DNA of 8,215 bases from UBA5336 sp039034035 (GCA_039034035.1 JBCCBN010000136.1:1-8215), one strand, 5' to 3'; shown: positions 1-6,399, numbered from the stretch's first letter. The notes: generated by a model not told the origin, from the sequence alone. Numbers and translations: made by a program.

Positions 1-1
1 G

Positions 2-82
2 CGCTATATCGGGGTGTCCAACTATGCGGCATGGCAGGTGATGAAGGCAGCGGCTGTGGCGGCCGACTTCGGGCTGAGGTGA
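2..82 (+). pseudogene. Truncated aldo/keto reductase, 3' part of the reading frame
   Basis: Frame 2 reads RYIGVSNYAAWQVMKAAAVA, then ADFGLR and a TGA at 80-82. The IGVSNYAAWQ segment is typical of the aldo/keto reductase family (NADPH-dependent carbonyl reductases with a TIM-barrel fold). In that family it lies near the middle of the chain and is normally followed by a conserved stretch beginning like RFVSLQAYYSL. Nothing of the kind follows here in any forward frame, so roughly the last 40 percent of the protein is missing and not merely frameshifted. I infer a gene cut short by recombination with the DNA that starts at about base 79. The upstream part is outside the window, so a short but expressed protein cannot be excluded. 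Confidence 0.6.
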
Positions 83-1344
83 CGGCCGGAGCAGCAATTG
101 TCGTCCTTGTGATCCTTGTCTTTATCCTTGGCGGGCTGGCCTTGGCGCTTGTGCGCCGGGCGAACTCGAAACCAAACCCGGAACCGGCAACGCTTCAGCC
201 CGAGCCGGAACCCCTTCCCGCACCCCCGCCATCATCCACCGAACCGCCCCACACGCTGACGCCACCCAAGGACGAGGCGGAGATTGAAGCGCGGGTCGCA
301 GCGGGTCTGATCGGCGTGCGCGAAGCCGAATGGCTGCTCGAGCGGATCGCCCCGCGGGCGCGGACCGACTATACGTCCGCCGCACTGCTGAGCGCCGAAA
401 GTGGCGAAACTCCCCAAGGGGAGCCCGCCGCGCCGCCAAGCGCTGAAACAGGGGAGACCTTCATCAAAGCGGCTGTCGAGATTGGCCAGGAGGGGGATGC
501 GGTCGAGAAGGAAGCCCTCGCCCTGCTCGCCGAGGGCAAGACCGCCGAAGCGGCAGCGCGCTATGAAAGCGATATCCAACAGGCCGCCGGCCAGGCGATT
601 GAAAAGCTTCGCCGGATGGGCGCCCTCTTCGCCCCCGCCGACACCCATGTGGCAAAGGATGCCTATGAGCGCCTGCTGGCCCTGGCCCCTGAGGATCTGG
701 CCGCCCGCAACGAGCTAGGCCATTTGCAACTACGCCTTGGCGATCTGGACGATGCGGAGGCGAGTTACCAGACCGTCCTCGACCGTGCGCATGGCCGCCG
801 GGAAACTGAAGCCGCCGCCCTCGGCAATCTCGGCCTCATTGCCCAGACACGCGGCGACCTCAACGCCGCCGAAGCCTTCCACAAACAGAGCCTCGAGATC
901 GAGAAAGACCTCGGGCGAAAGGAAGGCATGGCCAGCGATCTCGGCAATCTCGGTATCATCGCCCTGACACGCGGCGATCTGGACGACGCCGAAGCCTTCT
1001 TCAAACAGAGCCTGGAGATCAATGAAGCGCTCGGGCGAAAGGAAGGCATGGCCATTTCGCTGCACAATCTGGGCGACGTGCGGGAAAAGCAGGGGCGCCT
1101 GTCGGACGCCTCAGACCTTCAAAACCGTGCGCTGAAATTATTCGTCGAGATCGGCCAGCGACAAGGCATCGCTCACTGCGAACGCAGCCTGGGGAGAGTT
1201 CCGCGCTTGGAAGGCAATAGAGAAGTGAGTCGTCAGCAACTCAGCGAAGCCCTCAACGTGTTTGAGGAAATCGGCATGGAGGTTGAGGCGGCGGAAACTT
1301 CGCAGCTTCTCGCCGACCTCGATGCGGAAGAGACCGGCTCGTGA
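79..1344 (+). CDS. Membrane-anchored tetratricopeptide repeat protein
   Basis: The TPR fold is a protein-protein interaction scaffold; the partner is unknown. From the GTG at 79 the protein has about 421 residues. An N-terminal hydrophobic helix (about residues 2-26, followed by RRANSK) leads into a Pro/Glu-rich linker (about 30-65) and a poorly conserved middle part. At least four TPR units follow (about 205-400), recognisable by repeated NLG, RGDL-DAE-F and SLEI patterns with a 40-residue period in the later units. Basic residues after the helix suggest a cytoplasmic repeat domain. The start is uncertain: an ATG at 31 is in frame, but bases 2-79 encode aldo/keto reductase in another frame. 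The GTG at 79 overlaps that frame's TGA (GTGA), so I prefer it. Neither start has a clear Shine-Dalgarno. The stop overlaps the racemase start, implying co-translation. A role in that enzyme's pathway is only a guess. Confidence 0.85.
   Translation: MTAGAAIVVLVILVFILGGLALALVRRANSKPNPEPATLQPEPEPLPAPPPSSTEPPHTLTPPKDEAEIEARVAAGLIGVREAEWLLERIAPRARTDYTSAALLSAESGETPQGEPAAPPSAETGETFIKAAVEIGQEGDAVEKEALALLAEGKTAEAAARYESDIQQAAGQAIEKLRRMGALFAPADTHVAKDAYERLLALAPEDLAARNELGHLQLRLGDLDDAEASYQTVLDRAHGRRETEAAALGNLGLIAQTRGDLNAAEAFHKQSLEIEKDLGRKEGMASDLGNLGIIALTRGDLDDAEAFFKQSLEINEALGRKEGMAISLHNLGDVREKQGRLSDASDLQNRALKLFVEIGQRQGIAHCERSLGRVPRLEGNREVSRQQLSEALNVFEEIGMEVEAAETSQLLADLDAEETGS
820..1059 (+). repeat. Two tandem 120-bp units encoding TPR repeats
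   Basis: Units 820-939 and 940-1059 both begin CTCGGCAATCTCGG, and both contain CAAACAGAGCCT and CTCGGGCGAAAGGAAGGCAT. By hand count about 99 of 120 bases match, and nearly all mismatches are in the last 40 bases or at third positions. Similarity at DNA level, beyond the TPR protein pattern, suggests a fairly recent in-frame duplication inside the gene. Confidence 0.8.
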
Positions 1345-2036
1345 AACGGATCGGTCTCATCGGCGGGGTGAGCCCCGAAAGCACGGTGATCTATTACCGG
1401 CTGATCAACGCGGCCGCCCGGGCGGCGCTGGGCGGGGATCATTCGGCGGAGATGGTGATCTATTCGCTCGATTTCGGCGTGATCAAGGACCGCTATGCCC
1501 GCGCCGACTGGCCGGCCTTCAAGGCGGAAGTGCTGAAAGCCGCCCGGGCGCTGGACCAGGCCGGCTGCGAGCTGATCGGCATCTGCTCGAACACGACCCA
1601 ACTGGCCGCTGGCGATGTGGCCGCCGCGATTGACCGACCCGTGATCGGCATGATCGACACGGTGGCCGCGGCGCTAAAGCGCGCCGGGGTGCAGCGCCCG
1701 CTCCTGCTGGGCACACCCTTTGTCATGGCGCCGGGCTTCTACCGCTCCACGCTCGACGCCGGGTTCGGTGGCACCTGCATCGTGCCCGATGCCGAGGGCC
1801 AGGCGGCGGTGGACCGGGTGATCTTCGAAGAGCTGGTGAACGGGCAGGTGCTGGAGGCCTCGCGGGCGGTCTATCTGGACATCATTGCGGCGGGCGAACG
1901 GCAGGGGGCAGATGCCGTGATCCTGGGCTGTACGGAGATCCCGCTCCTGGTCGACCAGGGCCATACGTCCCTGCCGGTGTTCGATACAACGGCCCTGCAC
2001 GCAGGCACCATCGCGGCAGCCGCAATGGAGCGTTGA
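1341..2036 (+). CDS. Aspartate/glutamate racemase family protein
   Basis: This is a cofactor-independent amino-acid racemase of the Asp/Glu/hydantoin racemase superfamily (YgeA/RacX/aspartate racemase type), cytoplasmic, 231 residues, which is the normal length. The N-terminus MKRIGLIGGVSPEST matches the family's IGLIGGMSWEST signature. The two catalytic cysteines are present: Cys82 in GICSNTT and Cys197 in LGCTEIPLL. The usual ending is also seen (PVFDTTALHAGTIA). The GTG start at 1341 overlaps the TPR stop as GTGA and has a GGAAGAG ribosome site at 1326-1332. Family members racemise aspartate, glutamate or other amino acids. The substrate cannot be read here; the usual CNTMH is CSNTTQ, so specificity may differ from classical aspartate racemase. 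Confidence 0.9.
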   Translation: MKRIGLIGGVSPESTVIYYRLINAAARAALGGDHSAEMVIYSLDFGVIKDRYARADWPAFKAEVLKAARALDQAGCELIGICSNTTQLAAGDVAAAIDRPVIGMIDTVAAALKRAGVQRPLLLGTPFVMAPGFYRSTLDAGFGGTCIVPDAEGQAAVDRVIFEELVNGQVLEASRAVYLDIIAAGERQGADAVILGCTEIPLLVDQGHTSLPVFDTTALHAGTIAAAAMER

Positions 2037-2060
2037 CGGACCAAACCAGCCCGCTTAAGA
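2033..2060 (+). promoter_or_regulatory. Possible housekeeping promoter of the tRNA-Leu gene
   Basis: TTGACG (2033-2038) is a good -35 hexamer and overlaps the racemase stop codon. CTTAAG (2054-2059) lies 15 bases further on and could be a weak -10. Its end is about 20 bases before the tRNA. The -10 match is poor (3 of 6), so read-through from the racemase gene is an alternative. Confidence 0.35.
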
Positions 2061-2080
2061 CCTCCGCTCTCCAATGACGT

Positions 2081-2165
2081 GCCCAGATGGCGGAATTGGT
2101 AGACGCGCACGGTTCAGGTCCGTGTGCCTTCGGGCGTGGAGGTTCGAGTCCTCTTCTGGGCACCA
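2081..2165 (+). tRNA. tRNA-Leu, anticodon CAG
   Basis: The gene folds as a class II tRNA. Acceptor GCCCAGA (2081-2087) pairs with TCTGGGC (2155-2161), followed by A and an encoded CCA (2163-2165). Anticodon stem CACGG pairs with CCGTG around loop TTCAGGT, with CAG at 2115-2117, reading CUG. The long variable arm folds as GCC-TTCG-GGC, as expected for leucine. The T loop is TTCGAGT. It is complete and apparently functional. Confidence 0.97.
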
Positions 2166-2497
2166 TTCTTGTTTGATCGCCCGCTGGGCTCGGCGCTGCC
2201 TCGCTACGCGATGGATCTCGCTCAGGGCTGTGGCGCGGTTCGAGAGAGGTCCTCCTCGCCGCAGCATTTTTTGCGCTCACGGCGCGAAGCGCCTCTGCGA
2301 GGGCGGGCTGGCCGCCCGGCGACCGGTCAGTCGCTATGGTGCGGTTCGGGGTATTGGCCGCTCATCCGCCCGGTCCCGGTGGTTTCGGTACCGCTGCGCT
2401 CACATGGAACGCGCTCCAGGCTGTGGCGCGGTTCAGGGCTCTCCCGTGATCCGCGCCATTGCCGTCGATCATCCGTTCTGCCGGTTCGCGTCGCGAC
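2166..2497. other. Gene-free spacer between tRNA-Leu and the lipoprotein gene
   Basis: I find no supportable gene in these 332 bases. Open frames crossing it run through the tRNA and have no family resemblance. It holds an imperfect direct repeat (2211-2241 and 2404-2434) and two small perfect hairpins: GGCGC-GAA-GCGCC at 2281-2293 and GGGCGG-GCTGG-CCGCCC at 2301-2317. No T-tract follows either hairpin, so they are not clear terminators. The spacer separates convergent units (tRNA on +, DUF4331/lipoprotein on -), and transcription from both sides should end here. Confidence 0.6.
2211..2434 (+). repeat. Imperfect direct repeat pair, 31 bp, 193 bp apart
   Basis: Copy 1 is 2211-2241 and copy 2 is 2404-2434. 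Both start ATGGA and end GGCTGTGGCGCGGTTC. 27 of 31 bases match without a gap, and the last 16 are identical. Related fragments nearby (GTGCGGTTCGGG near 2340; GCGCTCAC near 2273 and 2396) suggest remnants of a dispersed non-coding repeat. I do not recognise the family. Confidence 0.55.
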
Positions 2498-2821
2498 CTA
2501 AGGGTCGGGGACTTCTAAGGGGTCGGCGGTCGGGTCGATGGGGATGATGTCGCCGTCAATGACCGGCCGGGGTTCTGCATTTGGCGATTGCTCAAACGCG
2601 ATCTGGAAGCCGGCGCCGAAGACCGTCGAGGGGTCCGGCGCTGGTGGGGGTGGGGGCGGCGGCGGCGGAGGTGGTGGTGGCGGCGACGGGGCCGGCGACG
2701 GCGGCGGTGGCGGTTCGGGTGGATTGAGCCGGTTGTCATCGTCGAGGCAGCCCGTCAGCGGGGCTGCTGAGACCGCAACAATCAGCGCCAGCCGTGTGAG
2801 CGTGAGATGTCTGGCTGTCAT
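2498..2821 (-). CDS. Small proline-rich lipoprotein linked to DUF4331
   Basis: This 107-residue protein has a classic lipoprotein signal: a hydrophobic stretch (residues 9-21) and lipobox LTGC with the lipidated Cys at 25. A proline-rich spacer follows (about 34-64), including 14 consecutive prolines (47-60). It ends in a short acidic segment of about 43 residues (FGAGFQIAFEQ, then DGDIIPIDPTADPL) that I cannot assign to a family. The spacer would hold the C-terminal segment away from the membrane. The ATG has an excellent AGGAGG site only 5-6 bases upstream, which abuts the DUF4331 stop. The gap between the genes is 9 bases, so the two form an operon. Translation of the proline run would be expected to need elongation factor P. 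The function is unknown; an accessory partner of the DUF4331 protein at the envelope is my inference. Confidence 0.85.
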   Translation of the reverse strand: MTARHLTLTRLALIVAVSAAPLTGCLDDDNRLNPPEPPPPPSPAPSPPPPPPPPPPPPPPAPDPSTVFGAGFQIAFEQSPNAEPRPVIDGDIIPIDPTADPLEVPDP

Positions 2822-2830
2822 GGTAGCCTC

Positions 2831-4426
2831 CTAATTGTTCGGCGAGCCGGGGATCGGCGTGTTGAGATAGGGGAACACATCCTGGAGCTCGGCGGCGCTG
2901 ATTGGTGCCCCGTCGGTGAAGGGGACAGTTCCGACCGGCGCATCCTCGGGTGCGCAGAGCCCGAGATTGACCAGGTCGGTCTCGGTGTCTTCCTCGGCGC
3001 CATCGACGCCCAGCTCTGCGCCCAGAGGAAGCGGATGGCAGAGCGCACCCATGACCACGCGCAGCGCAATGTCCACGGTGTCATCGCCCGGCCGGCGGCC
3101 ATTGGGGAAGCCGGCGAGGTCTTCTGCGACCACGCCGAAGGGGCTCTGCGCGTCACGTGGGGTTGGCGGTACGGCCATGTTCAAGCGCAGCATTTCCGAT
3201 GGGGTCACGCCCTCCGGTCCGTTCAGTCCGGGAAACCCCGTCAGGAAAGCGGCAACAAGGTCCTGGCGCGGCAGGTTGGACGGGGCGAGGCTCTCCAGAT
3301 TGGCGCCGAGGGTCGAGTTCACAGCGTCCAGGAACAGGATGTTGAGCAGTTCCGGCAGGGTGGGGTTGGTGACGAAGTCGGCCAGGGCCGCATCCTGGGT
3401 CGGTTCGGCGGCGTTGAAGAGATCCTTGAAGGGCAACCCAATCACCAGCTCATTGACCAGCGGTGCAGACAGTCTCGATTGCTGAACAAAGGCGCCGCCA
3501 TAGAGCGAGGTCTGCTCATAGGTGGGCGAGGGATCCTCGATTTCAGCCTGGGGCAAGCTGGCGGTGGTCCAGGCGCCGATAATGTTGTCGCCATCATCGC
3601 CGAGGCAATCGATCGGTACTTCAATCGCCAGCGAGGTCACATTGGCCCGCCCGACAAGATCGTCATTGGCCCTGTCCTGGGTGATGCCGCCGGGAAAGGT
3701 GGTGCCGGCCGCATCCAGCGCCACGTCGCCATCGATCGGTACGAAATTCACCAGATCGAAGACCTCGCCGAGATTGACGGCGAAGGCCTCGGCCCGCTGA
3801 CCGGCAAACACCCGGGCGTTCGAGGAACAGCCGGGGAGCGCTACGTCATTGATGAATTGCGCGGCATAGCCCGCATAGTCGGGGATCGTTTTCGTGCCCA
3901 CATTATCCAGAGGTTTCTGGAATGTGCCGACAGTCTGGACCGTACCGGAGCGGCGATCGCCGGTGACCATGGACAAGGTGTATTGCTCGACCTCGCCCAG
4001 CGTCTCTGCTCCGGGTGCGGTGACGGCGCCGGCGGCGCGGAGGGCGATCGGCAGGGTCTTGTCACCAATATCGAGCGTGATGCCGGTACCGTTCACCAGC
4101 GAATTGTCGAAATCGAACCGGAAGGTCAGGTCCTCGATGGCGTCGGCATCGGTGTCGATGTGGATCTCGTAGATCGCGTCGGGGTCCATGGTGAAATAGT
4201 TCGGACCGCCATAGGGCGCCTGGATGGGCTGGTAGTTGGCGATGAAGGTAACGGTATCCTCGCGGCCAGGCTCATAGCTTCGGAACATGTAGAAATCGGT
4301 GCCATCGACCTTGGGTTGTTCGGTGATGGCAGGTGCTTCGCGGTGGCTGGATGCGAGCGCGGGCACCATGGCCGCCCCCAGCGTCAGCAGCGCTGCGGTT
4401 CCCAGCAGGGCAGATTTGATGGTCAT
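2831..4426 (-). CDS. Secreted DUF4331 domain protein
   Basis: This 531-residue exported protein has a signal peptide (residues 1-25, cleavage likely after ALA), and the mature end begins SSHREAP, a hallmark of DUF4331. Other family landmarks run the whole length: DGTDFYMF (41-48), RVFAGQRAEAF (205-215), SRLSAPLVNELVIG (317-330), FLTGFPGL (394-401) and GFPNGRRPGDDTVDI (439-453). Four cysteines (200, 274, 463, 491) could form disulfides. An in-frame ATG seven codons upstream exists, but the ATG at 4426 has a GAGGAT site (4433-4438) and starts exactly at the signal peptide. The family has no proven biochemical role that I know of. The gene is first in an operon with the proline-rich lipoprotein, is divergent from an ECF sigma factor gene, and carries an ECF-like promoter. 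Confidence 0.92.
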   Translation of the reverse strand: MTIKSALLGTAALLTLGAAMVPALASSHREAPAITEQPKVDGTDFYMFRSYEPGREDTVTFIANYQPIQAPYGGPNYFTMDPDAIYEIHIDTDADAIEDLTFRFDFDNSLVNGTGITLDIGDKTLPIALRAAGAVTAPGAETLGEVEQYTLSMVTGDRRSGTVQTVGTFQKPLDNVGTKTIPDYAGYAAQFINDVALPGCSSNARVFAGQRAEAFAVNLGEVFDLVNFVPIDGDVALDAAGTTFPGGITQDRANDDLVGRANVTSLAIEVPIDCLGDDGDNIIGAWTTASLPQAEIEDPSPTYEQTSLYGGAFVQQSRLSAPLVNELVIGLPFKDLFNAAEPTQDAALADFVTNPTLPELLNILFLDAVNSTLGANLESLAPSNLPRQDLVAAFLTGFPGLNGPEGVTPSEMLRLNMAVPPTPRDAQSPFGVVAEDLAGFPNGRRPGDDTVDIALRVVMGALCHPLPLGAELGVDGAEEDTETDLVNLGLCAPEDAPVGTVPFTDGAPISAAELQDVFPYLNTPIPGSPNN

Positions 4427-4475
4427 CGGTCGATCCTCGTCGTGCAAGCGGCGTCGCTGATTGACGCTTCCGGGC

Positions 4476-4501
4476 TACGACGACGATCGCTGCAAGGGTG
4501 C
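4476..4501 (-). promoter_or_regulatory. Predicted ECF-type promoter of the DUF4331 operon
   Basis: Read on the minus strand, GCACCC (4501-4496) is followed by 16 bases and then CGTA (4479-4476), 49 bases before the ATG at 4426. The same arrangement precedes two other units in this window. AT-poor -10 elements such as CGTA with a 16-17 base spacer are usual for ECF sigma factors. That the neighbouring sigma reads it is inferred. Confidence 0.6.
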
Positions 4502-4525
4502 ACCCCAATCGGCAGTTTTCGAAAA
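4496..4525. promoter_or_regulatory. Two palindromes in the DUF4331/sigma divergent region
   Basis: GGGTGCACCC (4496-4505) and TTTTCGAAAA (4516-4525) are perfect 10-bp palindromes with centres 20 bases apart, about two helical turns. The first contains the -35-like GCACCC in both directions. Toward the sigma gene no CGTA follows at 16-17 bases (AAAA is found there), so sigma autoregulation is not supported by the motif. The second palindrome could be an operator or an A/T-rich promoter part. TTCGAA recurs at 4567-4572, just before the sigma start. Confidence 0.4.
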
Positions 4526-4583
4526 TATAGGGCCTTGAAGGCAGACAGCCGCCAGCTAGTCTGTCGTTCGAAGGACGGAACCG

Positions 4584-5159
4584 ATGCCGCTGGACCAGCA
4601 AACCCAGATCGATCTCGCCGACGCCATTGTGCGCTGTGGCACTGGCGACCGGGCGGCGTTCAAGCGCGTGTATGACATCACCGCATCGAAACTGTTTTCG
4701 ATTGTCGCCAACATGGTGAAGGATGACGCGCTGGCCGAAGACATTCTCCAGCAGGCGTTTGTGACCATCTGGAAAACGGCCGACCGCTACGATCCGGGCC
4801 GGGGCAAGGCGTTCACCTGGATCCTTGTGATCACGCGAAACAAGTCCCTGGATGCCCTGCGGGCGCGCGCTCGGCAGAACACTTGTGCGGAAGTGCCAGA
4901 TACGGTCGCCGATACGGCCCCGCTGCCGGACCAGACCGTCGATCGCATCCTGTTGGGCGACATTCTCCGCGCACATCTGGCGCAATTGCCTGAGCGGTTC
5001 TCATCCGCCGTGGTGCTGAATGTGGTCGAGGGGTGGACCTCTACCGAGATTGCCGACCATTTGGGCGTCTCACGAAACACCGTGAAGAGCTGGGTCCGGC
5101 GCGGGCTTGAGAAGCTTCGGGAAGACCTGCCGTTCGATGGGCGAGAGGCGGCGCTTTAA
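4584..5159 (+). CDS. ECF RNA polymerase sigma factor
   Basis: This is a cytoplasmic group 4 sigma factor of 191 residues, a normal length. Region 2 spans about 25-97: core-binding LAEDILQQAFVTIWK at 50-64, then the -10 recognition helix with AFTWILVITRNKSLDALR at 76-93. Region 4 spans about 126-182, with a helix-turn-helix TSTEIADHLGVSRNTVKSW at 152-170. There is no extra C-terminal domain. The ATG has an AAGGACGG site 8-10 bases upstream. The gene diverges from the DUF4331 operon and converges on an RskA-type anti-sigma gene, its presumed inhibitor. In typical SigK/RskA pairs the sigma lies directly upstream of, and overlaps, its anti-sigma gene; here it does not. Likely targets are the GCACCC/CGTA promoters in this window, by inference. 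Confidence 0.93.
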   Translation: MPLDQQTQIDLADAIVRCGTGDRAAFKRVYDITASKLFSIVANMVKDDALAEDILQQAFVTIWKTADRYDPGRGKAFTWILVITRNKSLDALRARARQNTCAEVPDTVADTAPLPDQTVDRILLGDILRAHLAQLPERFSSAVVLNVVEGWTSTEIADHLGVSRNTVKSWVRRGLEKLREDLPFDGREAAL

Positions 5160-5160
5160 G

Positions 5161-5184
5161 GGCTGGCGTCCGCCGCCAGAAGCC
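5161..5184. terminator. Hairpin between convergent sigma and anti-sigma genes
   Basis: CTGGCG (5163-5168) pairs perfectly with CGCCAG (5174-5179) around loop TCCGC. GG at 5161-5162 can add pairs with CC at 5183-5184 across a bulge. It stands right after the sigma stop and before the anti-sigma stop, the place for a bidirectional terminator. There is no T-tract, so it is not a canonical intrinsic terminator. Confidence 0.35.
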
Positions 5185-5209
5185 GGGCGGGTGCGCCGCG
5201 CGCCAACGC

Positions 5210-5962
5210 TCAGATTTCGCCGACCTTGCCTGTGAACAGGATTGGCCCGGTCGGGCCCGCTTCGGGCGAGCCGCCCTGGGGTTCGAGGCTGACGGCCAGC
5301 GTATCTTCGGAATCGAGAAGTTCCGGCGCAATCGAGAGTTCGGCGGCACCCTCGCGCCCCGATGATTCCAGGAGGCCCAGCGACGTGGGCGCCGGTACGC
5401 CGTCTCGGATCCGCCAGAGCTGCCATACGTCATCGGTCGGCAGGGATACGTTCGAATACCGGGCCAACAACTGCCCGCTGTCGGCATCATAGACGACGAC
5501 CACCACACTTGGCGCGCTGTCATCAGCCAGCAGGGCGATGTAGTCGCGGTCCGGCGCGGCGGCGACAGGCAGGGTGCCTGGGCCCGGCGCTGCTGTTGGC
5601 CAGATATGGGCGCCAATCGATACGGCCGCGGCGATTGATGAGATCACGGCAATGGTGCGCCAGGGCTCGGATGAGCGGGCCGGTGCCGGAGTTGGCTCTG
5701 ACACCGGTGCGATGGGCACCGGTTCTGCCGGCGACGAGGTATCGATCTCGTCCATGATCGTGTCGAACAGGCCAGCCGGCGGTTCGCGCGGGGCGATCTC
5801 GGCGTTCAGCGGAGAGAGGGTCGCCTCCAGCGCGTGAACAAGGTCCCGGAATTCCGGATCGGCGGCGAGCAGCGCTTCATACTCGGCGATGTCGACCGGG
5901 CCTGCTTCGCCGGTGAGGAAAGCGATGGCCAGCATTTCGCGCTCCTGGGGGGATCGACTCAT
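5210..5962 (-). CDS. RskA-like membrane anti-sigma factor
   Basis: This 250-residue single-pass membrane protein should bind and hold an ECF sigma factor at the inner membrane. A cytoplasmic N-terminal sigma-binding part (about 1-75) contains EYEALLAADPEFRDLV and the PPAGLFDTIMDEI helix. It has no HxxxCxxC zinc motif, as is usual for RskA types. A Pro/Ala linker follows, then a membrane helix (about 101-122) and a periplasmic RskA domain (about 140-246) with the family pattern VWQLWRIRDGVPAPTSLGLL and SLEPQGGSPEAGPTGPILF. The start overlaps the preceding stop as ATGA, with a GGAGGG site (5976-5971) 8 bases upstream. Coupling to a sigma-region-2 protein and convergence with a full sigma gene leave open which of them it binds. 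Release is probably by regulated proteolysis, as known for RskA. Confidence 0.9.
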   Translation of the reverse strand: MSRSPQEREMLAIAFLTGEAGPVDIAEYEALLAADPEFRDLVHALEATLSPLNAEIAPREPPAGLFDTIMDEIDTSSPAEPVPIAPVSEPTPAPARSSEPWRTIAVISSIAAAVSIGAHIWPTAAPGPGTLPVAAAPDRDYIALLADDSAPSVVVVVYDADSGQLLARYSNVSLPTDDVWQLWRIRDGVPAPTSLGLLESSGREGAAELSIAPELLDSEDTLAVSLEPQGGSPEAGPTGPILFTGKVGEI

Positions 5963-6315
5963 GATGACGGCCCTCCACGGCGGCGCATGATCTCAGCGCG
6001 CAGGCTTGCGGCACGCCCCTCAGGCAGAGCCGGGCCTGCCGCCGCGCCCCGGGCGTATATGTCCCGCATCGCGTGACGCCGCGCGAGGGCGTATAGCCAA
6101 TCGACCGGTTGCGCTGCAAATGGCTCTGGCACGGCTCGTTCCCTGGTTAGCGCTGTGAACACGGCCTTTGTTACCTCAGCGGCCCGGCTTTCATCGCCGA
6201 GCAAACTGTAGACCACGCCATGCACTTGTGGCGCCGTGGCTTCAAACAAGGCCTGAAGCGCGGCGTGATCACCCGAAAGCACCCGCTGCAATAGGATTGG
6301 CACCTGATCGTTCAT
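5959..6315 (-). CDS. Sigma-70 region 2-like protein lacking region 4
   Basis: This protein has 118 residues. Residues 8-90 follow ECF region 2: LLQRVLSGDHAALQALFEAT (8-27), VHGVVYSLLGDESRAAEVTK (31-50), AVFTALTR and VDWLYALARRHAMRDIYAR (71-89). The usual acidic DAED-type core-binding motif is degenerate (SRAAEV). After a short Arg/Ala tail (101-115) the gene ends in an ATGA overlap with the anti-sigma start, so region 4 is truly absent, not frameshifted. It therefore occupies the place a complete sigma gene normally has before rskA. Without region 4 it is unlikely to recognise -35 elements. It might be a decoy that titrates the anti-sigma, a co-sigma subunit, or a decaying duplicate. The ATG at 6315 is chosen because the family match starts there. 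A strong AAGGAGAG sits about 22 bases upstream, further than ideal, with only GGAAAC close by. Confidence 0.8.
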   Translation of the reverse strand: MNDQVPILLQRVLSGDHAALQALFEATAPQVHGVVYSLLGDESRAAEVTKAVFTALTRERAVPEPFAAQPVDWLYALARRHAMRDIYARGAAAGPALPEGRAASLRAEIMRRRGGPSS

Positions 6316-6399
6316 GGACGCGTTTCCAAGCCGTTGCTCTCTCCTTACCACGTCTGTCCAGATCCTCCAGCGAGAGGCTTGTGGACGTCTGACCGGGGA

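Noticed and set aside
2141..2255. GGTTCGAG of the tRNA T-arm recurs at 2237-2244 followed by TCCTC, as if an attachment-site duplicate
   Set aside because: Only eight bases match before the two diverge, the tRNA 3' end is not duplicated, and no integrase gene is present.
2074..2547. Open frames on both strands spanning the tRNA and the following spacer
   Set aside because: They read through a well-folded tRNA-Leu and through non-coding repeats, lack ribosome sites and show no family similarity.
4516..4531. AATATAG before the sigma gene as a housekeeping -10 box
   Set aside because: No acceptable -35 lies 16-18 bases upstream (only CCCCAA-like sequence).
2807..4675. A 622-codon open frame on the + strand, the longest in the window
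   Set aside because: It lies antisense to the DUF4331 gene, which has a signal peptide, many family motifs and a good ribosome site. The + frame resembles no family and also runs into the sigma gene. It is a GC-rich shadow.
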